Shown here: one piece after another, positions 31,264 to 42,265 of the stretch
Layout: each line of letters opens with the position of its first letter
Numbering within the stretch: the stretch's first letter is position 1
Source: Platycnemis pennipes
Taxonomy: Eukaryota > Arthropoda > Insecta > Odonata > Platycnemididae
NCBI GenBank assembly: GCA_933228895.1
Contig: OW121858.1
Location: 29,101,859 to 29,165,858, forward strand
Length of the DNA: 64,000 nt
Direction of reading: 5' to 3'
Position numbers and translations under genes: made by a program
The notes under the pieces: generated by a model
Told to the model about the DNA's origin: nothing
The model's database searches: none
Seen by the model: the letters and a program-made list of their open reading frames with translations, nothing else

Positions 31264-33460
31264 GGGTAGACCGGGGCACATTAACGCGGATTTTTTCTCT
31301 AAATTTTTAAAATAATGTTATTTTTTGAAAATATAATTTTCAATATTTTTAGGTGATAATATAGATATTAAATTATAATTTGTCACATGTACCGTTATCT
31401 TAACTTCTCATTTGTATGTGTAACAAATTGTTATATGGTCCTAGGTCAAGTGCGTAAACATATATGCGTAACATATAAGCGTATACGTACGTGTATATGG
31501 GGCACGTTTACGCACATACCGGGGCACATTTATGCATATAATAAAATAGTGTATTAAGGAACAAAAATATAGAACTGAATGTTTTAAGCACATATTTATT
31601 GCTAGATAAAATTGAATGAGTAAAGAAAAATCAATTTACATGCTTGATTCGTCCCATTCTTCCTCATCGTCAGAATTACAATTATGACAAATAAAATATA
31701 AAGTGTCCCCTGAAGCACATTGATCGTGAGCCCACCTCTTACATTTTAAACAGTGCATCCATTCTTGACCCTTTGATTTTTTAATGGTTTTAAGCAATAA
31801 ATGCATAAGCAATTTTCATCCTTGTCCTCCGAAATTTCATCCTTCATTCTCCTTTTCATAAGGTTTTTTCCCCTTGTCAACCTTTGCTATGGAAACGTTT
31901 TCAGTTGTGCCACAATCAAACAATTTCTTAAGAAGCCTTTTCTTTTTGCTCTCTTGTACAGTAAGTATTTCAGAATTCCTCATTTTTCTTCCCTTTTTAC
32001 TATAATTCTGGGCCCTGCCTTTTGAAAAGGTCTCACTTCTTCATGACTTGGATAGGTCCCTTGAGTCTCAGAAGTCGCGCAGCCATCAGCGGATCTTCTC
32101 ACCTGGCTTATAGATGATTCAGCAACCCCATTGTAAGTGCCATTACTGCTAGTAGTCGATGGTGTAGGGTTATCACACAGGTTTTGCACCTCGTTTGTTT
32201 GTTCTGGTGGTCTGTCAGTCACGTAGGGTGGCATGAAAGCAGTATAAGAAAAAACAAATCTGTTTAATGTTGATATCCGTGTCACTCTAAATCCAGCCGT
32301 TATGTTTGCTGGGGTGGCTGCCAAATGAATAGTCGACGCTAAAATCGAAGGAATGTTGAAGGAGTATCGAAACGGAGACACTTTTTCAGTTGCTTCTTGT
32401 TGGGCTACATCTTGGGCTTGCACTTGCTGTTGGTCTGGTCCCTCCTGTACCACTGGTGCGTCTTCATCCAAGTCCGGTGCGTCATCTTGGGCCGGTGTCC
32501 ATTCGGCAGTAGCTACATCGTCCACCGCATCGTTAATAGGCTGTAATTCAGGAAGTTGTTGTAACACAGGCCAAACACAAAAGTAGTCTGTAAATATATG
32601 TAATTGTGTCACCTAAGTAAAAAATATTGGCTGGAATATATATTATTATAGACTATAACTATTTAAAAATAATAATTTCAATATAAATAGGACGTTTTCT
32701 ATTTAAAACTCACATTTTCTTGCTGGTTTTTATTTTTCAATTCCTCTTCGGTTAGGTGTGCCTATTCCTTACAATAGTTTCCTAACGTTTTATCGTTCAA
32801 TTCGAAGGATTTTGCAGCTGCTCCGATCGAACTCATTCCTCGTTTCACTTGAAGAACTGCATTTTTTAAAACACTGTGAAATCAAGCTTACTTATGTAGG
32901 TTTTTTGTTTGCAATTTCTCACCATCTAAAAAATAAACAAAGAATTTATGACAATATTTAGGTTACAAATCAGTTGCACTATTACACAGTACTACCTAGA
33001 TTTTATAAACGCGTGTGAAATGACAAAATAACAGTTTGGTTGAATACTATCATACTTACAATAGTCATACAGCGTGCAGGGGCACATTTACGTAGTGCGT
33101 AAACGTGCCCCATCGCCATCTTTGATATATAATCGAAACTACAGGTGTAAATTTTATAGCTTTAGATCATACAAAGACATCTTCTAAACAAGCGAAACGT
33201 TCTATATATAAGTGCATATTTGTCTATTCTTAATTCTAAAAGCTAAGCTCACCAGGAGCTTCGATACAAACATAAGAAAATTTACTTACCTTGCTCTTAA
33301 AAACAAAAATGCTCCTCACAGCGAGACAGTAACTCAACATGCGGCGGGAATTTTGTGAGAGGCTCCGATAGGCTGCAGCACAAGAATACTTGACTGGTGG
33401 CGCTCTAGTTTTTCTAGTTACCGAGCAAAGGGCCCTGCGTAAACGTGCCCCGGTCTACCC
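31264..33460 (-). mobile_element. pogo-like element, internally deleted, TA target duplication
   Basis: Perfect 16-base inverted ends GGGTAGACCGGGGCAC, flanked by TA (31262-31263, 33461-33462). GGGGCAC(A/G)TTTACGC-like words recur inside both ends (near 31500, 31520, 33080 and 33440) and may be transposase sites. It encodes only the end of a transposase (31636-32612). Confidence 0.85.
31636..32612 (-). pseudogene. C-terminal remnant of a pogo-like transposase with a PHD-like finger
   Basis: A 210-codon frame (32612-31980) ends EEVRPFQKAGPRIIVKREEK, the motif after the DDE domain in many pogo/Jerky-like transposases (EVRP-x-PKA-x-PR). After a stop and frameshifts the minus strand continues CLYCLKPL, then GWMHCLKCKRWAHDQCA, then FICHNCNSDDEEEW, a PHD-like Cys/His module often found at the C-terminus. 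The region upstream is too short (about 850 bases) and too broken to hold the DDE catalytic core. Gln- and Asp-rich sequence (DQQQVQAQDVAQQ) precedes the motif. Confidence 0.65.
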
Positions 33461-34977
33461 TATACATCGAGTGTAGTTTCAAATTCCTACAACCATATTA
33501 TTGACTTATATTTTCAATTTTACTTATTTGGTGAGAAATATATTATCGGGTATTAAAATACGTATTCAAAACAAAGTATTATTTAGTGCTAGGTGAAAAT
33601 GATGACTTTATACTACGAAATATACATTAAAATATTGGAACTATTCTTTTAAATAACTAATAGACCATCGTGAGTAGCAATAAAGAAGCGACTTTATCGA
33701 GTAAACAGTGTAATACCTATTATTTTCAGGGATCTATGATATTCCGTGTATGACGACTCCTAAGTGTAAAATATTTTAGCGCACTCAGGTATTCTTCAAG
33801 TAACCAGTACCAACAGGGAGTATAGTACAAATGGTACTAATCAGAGACACACTTCATAGCATAAATCGTCTGCAATCGTGACGTAAGGAATAAATGACGG
33901 AGGTACTGGGCCAGTTTGTTTTCATTACTCCCCTAACATCGTTGCCAGACTTCTGTCACTATGGTGGCTAAGGAACGGAAGTTAGACTTTTCATCGTTTT
34001 TCAATCATAAATATTAGCCTTTAATGGCCGATGAGGCAACCTGAAAAAAATACATATCATCCGTTTATTATTCAACCAAAATATACTAGTTTTTAAGATG
34101 GTGTTTTCAGGGAAAATTTTGAGAAATAAAATTTTTAAGGGAGGGACGTCACCATTCTTCCATAAGAGCAATGTAATTTGAGGCTGAAAATGACGATTTT
34201 CAAATCCTGTAATAAGCGTAAATTGGCCGATGACCCCCAAATATTTTTTCATGGATTTACGAAGGAATGATTTCTCTACAATATATCAAAATATCAAGGC
34301 ATGTTTTCGGAGGAACTTGTAGTAGAGGTTCTACCTTAATGATTGGAAAATAATTCCTTTATTAATGAAAATGAACTTATGTTTCTTTTAACTGCAATCT
34401 AAAGAATAGTTGTACAGGTTTCAAAAATGTCTTGCTTGACGAGTATGTGATAAGCAAAGTGATCTTTATATTAGAAGTAATAACATATTGTTATTACATC
34501 CGTAAATCTTCATCCAGGAAAATATTATCCACATAGATGATAGGAAGTTGATATTTCTACACTAAATTTACCTGTTTTTAGTAATTCTATTGCTGCTGTT
34601 TTTATATATACCTATATTAAAAATCTAGGATTAGAAAAGGAATGAAATTCAGAATCAAGTATCTGAAACGAAGGATCGGAAACTGAGATAAAGATCCGAA
34701 ACCCAGGCAAGGATCCGGTTCCAGATCCGAATCCGACAAAAAACATGGATCCGTCCATCACCACTCTATTCCACTGATTTTTATTAAGTCTTCCCTATAT
34801 TTATACTTATGTTTTATGCTTTTTGGATAATCATGTGCACTATTGTTTATTGAGTGGAGTATTTACCTAAGAAAAATTTCTACGATACCTAATTTCTAGG
34901 GAAAATGGGGGTTCAATTTTATTGGGCAGTTCTCACACTTTTCTGGGGAAAATTTAGTGGGGAAATTTCCACCAGGG

Positions 34978-35256
34978 AACACCTTAAAAAGGTTTAAGAT
35001 AAGAATTGGTTGCGTTTATGGATGCCATCACTTGATCGAGGTGTATTCATTAACTTTTGAAGATATCTATTAAAAATAAATATGTATGGCTGAGAAATAC
35101 GAAAATTCTTTTCCTTGAATGGTAACTTGAAACAGAATAAGTTAAACACTGTTTCTCTTCCTTTGTCCAATGTAAATGTTGCTAGTTGAAGCAATCACAA
35201 TATAATAACAGACAAATCAGTGATCACAGTGAACTTTCAAACTTCAAAGTAACGAC
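34978..35256 (+). repeat. Spacer between the X copies, repeated at 41.6-41.85 kb
   Basis: About 280 bases between the inverted X elements. Bases 35085-35230 match 41697-41850 in the same orientation (GGTAACTTGAAA, CACAATATAAT, TCAGTGATCACAGTG). So the right X copy is bracketed by direct copies of this segment. Confidence 0.65.
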
Positions 35257-35793
35257 CCAGTTGGAAAGTTCCCTACAAATGTTCCCTAGGAAGGTGTGAG
35301 ATTTTTCCCATAAAATTGAACCCTCATTTACCCTAGAAAATATTTGTAGGGAATAATTTTCCCTAGAAAATAGGTGAGGCAGAAAATTTTTCTTAGGTAA
35401 ATATTCCACTCGATAAACAATAGTGCACATGATTATCCGAAAACATAAAACGTTAATATAAGTATAGGTAAGACCATAAAAATCAGTGGAATAGAGGGCA
35501 TATATCACAATGAGTGATTGAGAAGGACTCAAATTTGCTATTGTTTATTCATTTTTTAGCAGCATGTTTACATTTTTCATCATACACTTATTATTTTTGC
35601 GACCTGCTGGATGAAATCCTCCGTTTGCATTCTCCTGTTTAATTCATTAATAAATGCACCAGGAAATGAAAAGGAGGTCAAGGATGACGGTTACAAAGTT
35701 GAATAATGATCATAATTACACAATACTGAACCCATGCGTGCGAAAACACAGTCTCCGTTGCCATTTGAATTCCGTTAACAACAATGTGATTTA

Positions 35794-36100
35794 GTGCCAC
35801 CGAGTTTTGGTGGCACTAGCGAAGAGTGCCAGCATGAATTTGACAGTTTTGTAACTCCTTGTGAAAAATATAAACAATATGAAGTTACTCTTTGGATATG
35901 AATGTAATGTTTTTTTTTATTTAACTAAAAATGGATTAATTGTTGTTTATGGTATTCTGATACATTGCATAAAGGATATGTGTAATTATACAACAAAAAT
36001 AGATTAAACATTAATTTGCTCCTCGAGCCGATATATCGGCTCGTGGAACTTTTCGATCATAGAGCAAAAGCCGATATATTGGTCCGTGGCACTACGAGGG
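35794..36100. mobile_element. TTAA-type MITE with CCCTCGTAGTGCCAC end (piggyBac-like)
   Basis: The right end is the complement of CCCTCGTAGTGCCACGGACC next to TTAA (36101-36104). The left end starts GTGCCACCGAG and has lost the first bases; the left target reads TTTA. Inside are GAGCCGATATATCGGCTC hairpins. The left X copy lacks it near 28190. Confidence 0.65.
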
Positions 36101-36621
36101 TTAACAAAGATAACATATTTTTGTGAATGAAATCGCTGATTTCAATGATTCACACAAAATTAAGGAATGCTCATGATTATAAGAATTATCTTCATTAACT
36201 TACCAAAAATGTTCCCAACCTTGAAAACAACGTGTTCTTCCAAAATTGTCACTGTCTTATGCCGCTGATTTGCTTGGCTTTAAAACACTGAAGCTATGTG
36301 GTGCAGTGGGTTAGCATTATACATTTGTGTGGCACCAAATGTAATTAAATGTAGTGGTAACTGCTGACTCAGTGATAAATGTATGCATAACATAGTAGTG
36401 ATTTTGAAATGGTTTAAATGTAATCACTAAATTGATAAGGTGGAAGGGATTTATTCAAAATACAAGCTGACCCGGCCACGCGTTGCTGTGGCTCAATCTG
36501 GTTAAATGGAAAGCGCACGTTTATAGTATGTTTAATTTCACAATCAATATATCTCAGCTGACCGATTGTTTTGCAGCTGGACACGCATATTTGTATATAA
36601 TTTTAACGTCTTTACATGCCG

Positions 36622-36921
36622 TCACAAAGTAGAATATTTCAGGCAAGCATTTATTTCATCCGCTAGTGTCAATCGAGGAATTACAGGTAAAGTTTGCCTG
36701 AAATCTCGTGCAAGCAATATTAATGCGTTCTCAAATGGTCTCAGGATTCCACGGAAATCTTGCAATGATCGATCCAGAGCCTCGAACGATGCTTTGTGCA
36801 CCATTGTGCATTCATCCCAAGCAATAAGGTGGCATTTCTGAAATATTTGTCCCATGCCGGATGATTTGAATATGTTGCACGTGAGTGTTTCAATGAATTG
36901 CAACTTCAATGGAATGCACAT
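36622..36921 (-). pseudogene. Helitron Pif1-like helicase fragment
   Basis: About 99 codons contain IAWDECTMVHKASFEALDRS (helicase motif II, DExx form), FRGILRPFENALILLARDFR, then QTLPVIPRLTLADEINACLK (motif III). In related helicases motif III normally reads LxGDFRQ; here Arg replaces the Gly. No Rep/HUH domain or further helicase motifs were found, so this is a decayed remnant of a RepHel protein. Confidence 0.85.
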
Positions 36922-37073
36922 CCCGTCTCCAGTGTCGATATTGTATTCTCGTTATTGTACAAACCTTCATGGAGTGAACAAAATCACTAACCAAATCTTC
37001 ATGGAAATTGGATGAATGTTGTGGTAATGCATGAAGTTATCAATATTGTATCGATACAGTATCGATATTGTAA

Positions 37074-39945
37074 CAGGGTGTCCACTGACCGGGAAAACCG
37101 GGAAAATCGGGAATTATTCGTGAATTTTCAGTGCAGGGAATTGTTCGTGGATTATTCGTGATTTTCTGGTCTTAGTCGGGAATTTTAAAAATTCTTCATT
37201 CAAAACAAAAAATCCTTATTTTATAAACAGGATAAATAACGATGACTTTAAGATATGGATTTGCCGTTGGTATGAATGAATAAATAAACGACGGAAAAGT
37301 AGTTAGGCTCAATGTATCGTCAGCGCTGTGTGGATCGGAGACGTTCAACTGTTCGACTGTCGAACGGATGCCTTCAGCGTTACGTCAAGTGCCCTTTGTT
37401 CTCATTCATTGCACATCGGACTAAGCCCATGATACGCAAACAAGTGCCTAACGTGTAGTGATGGCCGGATCGAATCCGTCGGATCCAAAGATCCACGGAT
37501 CTTTCATTTTACTCGGTTCCGGATTCGGATCCAAAGACACAGTATAAAATCGGATCCGGATCGTAGATTTTAAATTTTCGCGGCTTAGCGATCGAAGTGC
37601 CCCGTGAATGGAATGTAGGTGCGGTAGATATTGACAAGAAGAGGATGTGTTACTCAGGTCACGAAATTAGATGAAAATGTTCCCGTGCAACTAGAAGCAA
37701 AATAAAGAAAAATGACTTTTTTCCCCATTACCCCGGGATCGCGAGAAAAAAAAATACGTAGGATGTCACGCGGGTAGCCTAAATTCGCCGGAATCGGGCT
37801 GACAACGAGAGCTAGTGTACTGTGCGAAGTTCGATCCGTATCGCAGTTTAATTTTTCTTTCTGTCATTGCATCGAAAATGTTGTTATCTTCAATTTCAAA
37901 CTAGTACATCTGAATACTCACTTTATAATACTTTTGTTGTTTAAATTAGATTTAAAAATGTACCATTAATAAATTAAGGATGGTCGGGTTGAATCCACGG
38001 GTCTTTCATTTCATTCGCTACTGAAATCATATCCGAAGATAGTAAAATTCAGATCCGGATAGGAGATTTTAAATTTCTCGGCTTAGTGATCGATGCGTCC
38101 CCCGAATGAAATGTACGTACGTATGGTAGATACTGACAAGGAGAGGATGTGTAACTTGGTCACGAAATGAGAAGATTTTTTCCGTGCCACAAAAAATAAA
38201 AAAATATTCGTCGTGACTTTTTTCTCCATAGGCCCGGGTGCGCGAGAAAAAAAAGAAAGCCGAATGTCACGCGGGTCGCCTACATTCGCCAGATTCCCTT
38301 GAACCTATGATAGCGTAGTTGGTAAAAATGAGGACTAGTGTACTGCAGATCATGAGTTCGATCCTTAACACTGCCTAGGAATACAGGCTATGCTGTATTC
38401 CTAGGGTAATACTAGTAGGCAGTTAAAAAAAGTAGATTATCAGAAATTTCATGTGAATTTATAATTAAAAAAATAATCAAATTTGGCGTTAGTGAAAGGA
38501 TTGGAAACATTTTTTATTGCAGAATTAAATCGTGTAATCATTATGTTAACTTTACAATGTATTTTTGAGTGACGCATTTGTAAATGTAGGTAGTTTAAAC
38601 GATAGAAGTACAAAAAAGTCAGTATCCACACAAAAAGGTTGTAAATGAAGGATGATAAACTTTTTGATTCAATGGCTGAAAGAAAAATTTTAAACAGCGA
38701 TAAGAATCGAACTTCATTACCTGCAGTCCACTACCCCACTCTGCTATTGTCGGCTTACCCGATTTAGGAGAATACATTCTCCCCACATGTCATTCTACTT
38801 TTTTCTTGCAAACCCAGGCCAATGGAGAGAAAATCCGAGACTTTTTTTAAATTTTGTTTATAGTAGCATGAAGAAAGGCTAATTTCATTTCAAGATCAGA
38901 GTTACACAACCTCTTCTTAGGAGCAGAAAATTCTCAAATTTCATTTCAAAGGTTATTGTTAATAAGACATTGCAAAATTACTAGTTTAGCAGCTTGAAAT
39001 ATTCTATAATAATTTTTTCGTCTTAAAAATGGAATCCCCGGATATTCCATAAGTGGGATCTCTTGGCTGCATTAAAATTTTTTTTGTTTCTAAAAAAGAA
39101 TTTCAAAGCATTCAAGGATTTGATTAATAATTGGAAAATAATTCCTTTATTAATGAAAATGAACTTATAATGTTTCTTTTAACTGCACATTTGATGTGAT
39201 CGGTTACTTTACTGTAAGTACAATATGAGTTGGCTTTCTGGTAGGCTTTGCAATATAATTTTTACAAACTTTTCTATAATTTTTTGAGAAATCTAATTGC
39301 TGATGTTTATTAGATATATTCAGGATGCGCTTACTTGAATTAGGATTTTTATTACATTAATTTTTGTTAGAAAAAGATGGTGTAGGATACTAAAGATTGT
39401 TATGATTTCACTTTTTTCTATGTAGTCTACCGGTACAAAAATGTTACATTCTGATTCTGAGTGAACAGAAAATTGAGGCTTTGAGACTTAAAATAGAAAA
39501 GCATGGCAAAAAATATTAACTTAGAAAATCATCATTCCAAGAACAGTGGTTGAATGCTGAAGACTTAAGCCAGTCGGTTCTTTAATTCATAATTCATAAT
39601 TTCTGTAATAGTTCTGTAATTTCTCATTGAAATGCTAATTTAGAAAGAGGGTGTTCAATCAAAAAGTAGTTTATCTTTCCCAACCAACATAGAGAGTCTC
39701 TTACTACCAATAAAACTACATCTTTAATTACTTTAATTTATCAATTATTCCTTATTTAATTACTTTATCTATATTATGCTATGGGTTGAACTACAAATAA
39801 TCAATATTCTACATAGAACTTGAAAAACATCACTTTTGACTCGTACAAGAACCGCGATATATTAGCCTGGAAATTTTTATAAATTTAGCCTTGAAAACCT
39901 TGAATTATGCTTGAATTTTATATTTTGACTTTAGTGGACACCCTG
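37074..39945. mobile_element. CAGGGTGTCCACT-ended element with 5-bp duplication
   Basis: Ends CAGGGTGTCCACTGACC and the complement of CAGGGTGTCCACTAAAG; both flanks are TGTAA (37069-37073, 39946-39950). Inside near the left end are GGGAAAACCGGGAA-type words. A 5-bp duplication would fit the hAT5 group or another superfamily. It contains a second TAGTGATGG hAT copy. Confidence 0.75.
37456..39186 (+). mobile_element. Second TAGTGATGG hAT copy, truncated
   Basis: Begins TAGTGATGGCCGGATCG and follows the left part of the hAT at 28505, including the two GGATC-rich tandem blocks, then joins the part near 34340-34395 with no TTAA element between. The right terminus is missing. Near 38315-38380 there is a tRNA-like relic with GAGTTCGATCC. 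Confidence 0.75.
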
Positions 39946-40407
39946 TGTAATGATACTTTATAAAACTTTGAAGAAAAAAACACCTAAATAATTTCACCTC
40001 AATTTTGTATCAACAATGTATAGATGTAACCATATTTTATCGATATTATATCGATACAGTATCGACATTGAATTATTGATTTTGTAGAAACCTTCGCGGA
40101 GTGTACTCAATAAATTTCCAAAGTTTCATGGCGATCCGATGAATAGTAATGCATAAAGGACAAACACATTATATACATTCGATACAGTATCGATATTGCA
40201 ACGATACATTCCTTTTAAAAAACTAAATAATTTCACCTCAATTTTGTATCATTAATGTATCAATTTATCGATACTTTAGCGGTATTATATCGATAAAGTA
40301 TCGATATTGAAATATCGACTTCGTAGTCCTCTTTTCGGGAATGTACTCAACATCTTCCCAAAGTTTCATGGCGATCCGATGAATGGTGTAGTAATGCATA
40401 AAGGACA

Positions 40408-40432
40408 TACAGACACACACACACACACACAT
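40408..40432 (+). repeat. AC dinucleotide repeat in the Helitron 5' end
   Basis: About ten AC units, a short microsatellite just inside the Helitron terminus. Confidence 0.9.
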
Positions 40433-40813
40433 GCATTCATTTTTATATATATAGATTATGGGAAACTTCTCCTTGAAAACATTTTCCATAAGCATGAAGA
40501 TTTTCCCTAGAGCAGCATTTTTTCTATGGAAATAATTTCCCAAAGCTCAAATTGTCAAAGGAAAAAAGTTCTAGGGGAAAAGATTCCCTAGACTATAAGG
40601 GAATTCCCTAGAAAACACATTTTTCTAGGGAAATTACAATTTTTCCCTTGCTTTTCCCCACGTTTTAGGGAAATCTTGTAGGGAAATTTCCAACAGGGAA
40701 TATTATTAACTGTTTTAGCACGAGTTCTTCTCATCTGTATCGAATATAGATCCTCAGTTGAGATAAAACACAAGTTTGAACAATTAATGAGGTTATTAAT
40801 CAGCGGTTTTAAC

Positions 40814-41192
40814 TAGGGATGGGTCGGTTCGGTTCTCGGTTCCACCGGTTCTTGAGCTTAGAACCGGAACCGAGGCCAAAAATAATCGGTACCGAAATAA
40901 TTGGCGCGAAAACCAGTTTGAAACTTACTCACACTCCGAAAGTGGAGGCTTCACATTAAAACCTGGTGAAATAGTGCACTTAGATGCTTCAAAGTCGCGA
41001 ATTATTCTAATTCAGTCTCTGAAAATGATTATTGAATACCGTATCTTACCATTTAGCAATGCAAAGTAAGTGGTAAATTAAGAACCGGAACCGAGAATCG
41101 GAACCGAGAATCGGACCGAGAATCGGACCCGAGAATCGGAACCGAGAACCGAAGTTAAGAACCGAACCGGAACCGAAAAAAACCCATCCCTA
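40814..41192 (+). mobile_element. R-family hAT-type MITE, copy 1
   Basis: Ends TAGGGATGGG and CCCATCCCTA, flanked by GTTTTAAC on both sides (40806-40813, 41193-41200). Subterminal GGTTCCGGTTC and GAACCGAGAA repeats. 379 bases. Open frames in R copies recur only because the MITE recurs. Confidence 0.9.
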
Positions 41193-41220
41193 GTTTTAAC
41201 CCAACGAAGAAGGTTTAAAC

Positions 41221-41577
41221 TAGGGATGGGTCGGTTCCACTTTTTTTCGGTTCCGGTTCCGGTTCGGTTCTTAACTCCGGTTCTCGGTTCCGATTCTCGG
41301 TTCCGGTTCTTAATCTACCACTTACTTTGCATTGCTCAATGGTAAGATAAGATAATCAATAATCATTTTCAGAGACTGAATTAGAATAATTCGCGACTTT
41401 GAAGCATCTAAGTACACTATTTCACCAGGTTTTAATGTGAAGCCTCCACTTTCGGAGTGTGAGCAGGTTTCAAACTGGTTTTCGCGCCAATTAGTTCGGT
41501 ACCGATTATTTTTGGCCTCGGTTCCGGTTCTAAGCTCAAGAACCGGTGGAACCGAGAACCGAACCGACCCATCCCTA
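41221..41577 (-). mobile_element. R-family hAT-type MITE, copy 2, inverted
   Basis: Ends TAGGGATGGG / CCCATCCCTA; flanks GTTTAAAC and GTTAAAAC (41213-41220, 41578-41585) differ at one position. It lies 28 bases from copy 1 in the opposite orientation. Confidence 0.85.
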
Positions 41578-42002
41578 GTTAAAACCGTCGGGATTATCTC
41601 GAATAGTTGGTAACCAAGGAAGTCACGTGATACAAACACGAATGGTTTTCAAATTTCGTGTGTCTTCAAATCGCTCGTAAAAATTTCCTGCCAAAAAAAT
41701 ATACGTGGCTGAGAAAAGCGGCAATTCATCTCCTTGAACGGTAACTTGAAATAAAATAATTTTAACTGGTTTACCTCCTGTCCATTGTGAGCGTTGGTAG
41801 TTGAAACAGTCACAATATAATCACAGTATAATCAGTGATCACAGTGTGGAGTCGCATTGCGGAACTTGCTGCAGTTGACAGCGGCAACGCCATGATCACT
41901 CCAAATCGCAATTCACAGGTTTCGCCGGAACTGAGTCACAGGTCGTGACTGTTACTTTTGCGTATCTGTGAATTTGTCACAGATACGCGATGCATCGCTC
42001 AT

Positions 42003-42250
42003 CACTATTGAGGCCGCTTTACGCGGTCATTGAAACTGCGCCAGTTGATGTTGATTCCGTTGTTAAGCAGTCGTCTGCGAATGCCATTGCGAGGTGGAAA
42101 ATTGCGAGGTCGCTTGCTTTTGATAGCTTTACGCGGTGCAATTATCGGTGCATTATATCAGTGTCACAATATACTACCTATTCAGTAGCGGTAATACCTT
42201 AAATATATCGCATAACGTTAAGATCTGTTAGGTAGCAATTAATCGTACGT
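42003..42250 (+). repeat. GGCCG-ended repeat related to 25.2-26.0 kb
   Basis: Starts TGAGGCCGCTTTACGCGG; 42050-42245 matches 25820-26010. Possibly a PIF-like fragment. Confidence 0.45.
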
Positions 42251-42265
42251 GAAACATGCGTTAAA

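Larger units (their letters stand above)
29492..34335. mobile_element. TTAA-target element with GGTAGAACC ends (piggyBac or Kolobok type)
   Basis: Flanked by TTAA (29488-29491, 34336-34339); both ends read GGTAGAACC inward and then diverge. The related hAT copy near 39118-39130 shows the empty site (GGATTTGATTAATAATTGG). About 4.8 kb, of which 2.2 kb is a nested pogo-like element. A frame at 30240-30494 resembles an animal Mutator/Kolobok-type transposase domain, which would suit a TTAA target. Confidence 0.8.
28505..34763. mobile_element. hAT-type element with TAGTGATGG ends and nested insertions
   Basis: Left end TAGTGATGGCCGGATC; right end is the complement of TGGTGATGGACGGATC. Both sides carry CTCTATTC (28497-28504, 34764-34771), an exact 8-bp duplication, and the right X copy has the empty site near 35488. 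Near the left end are two diverged tandem blocks of about 500 bases (from 28505 and 29030), both rich in GGATC. No hAT transposase was recognised. Most of its length is a nested TTAA element (29492-34335). Confidence 0.85.
26661..34977 (+). mobile_element. Element X, left copy, with nested MITE and hAT
   Basis: Begins CCCTGTTGGAAATTTCCC and ends with the complement of CCCTGGTGGAAATTTCCCC, with many TTTCCCTAG words near both ends. Without the nested M MITE (27167-28129) and hAT (28505-34763) it is about 1.1 kb. It is the reverse complement of the right copy (35257-40699). No coding sequence recognised and target duplication not clear, so the superfamily is open. Confidence 0.75.
36473..40455 (-). 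mobile_element. Helitron with both termini and nested elements
   Basis: The minus strand begins TCTATATATATAAAAATGAA at 40455 and ends in a GC-rich hairpin region (GCAACGCGTGGCCGGGTCAG) then CTTG at 36473. It lies between A and T with no duplication, and the empty site is present in the left X copy near 26903-26930 (CCCCATATTATTTTGAATAA). TC start, 3' hairpin, CTRR-like end (here CTTG) and A^T insertion are Helitron hallmarks. A Pif1-type helicase fragment lies near the 3' end. Much of the length is a nested element (37074-39945). Confidence 0.85.
35257..40699 (-). mobile_element. Element X, right copy (inverted), with nested Helitron and MITE
   Basis: Reverse complement of the left copy: about 35515-35790 pairs with 28150-28480, 36105-36470 with 26930-27160, and 40457-40699 with 26661-26930. 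Insertions private to this copy are a TTAA MITE (35794-36100) and a Helitron (36473-40455). It carries empty sites for the M MITE and hAT of the left copy. Confidence 0.75.

Noticed and set aside
30806..31279. 157-codon minus-strand frame as a protein gene
   Set aside because: It starts inside a pogo-like terminal repeat and crosses that element's boundary; no motif recognised. It could be a relic of the host TTAA element but this cannot be shown.
36566..36841. 91-codon + strand frame
   Set aside because: Antisense of the Helitron helicase fragment, which has recognisable motifs.
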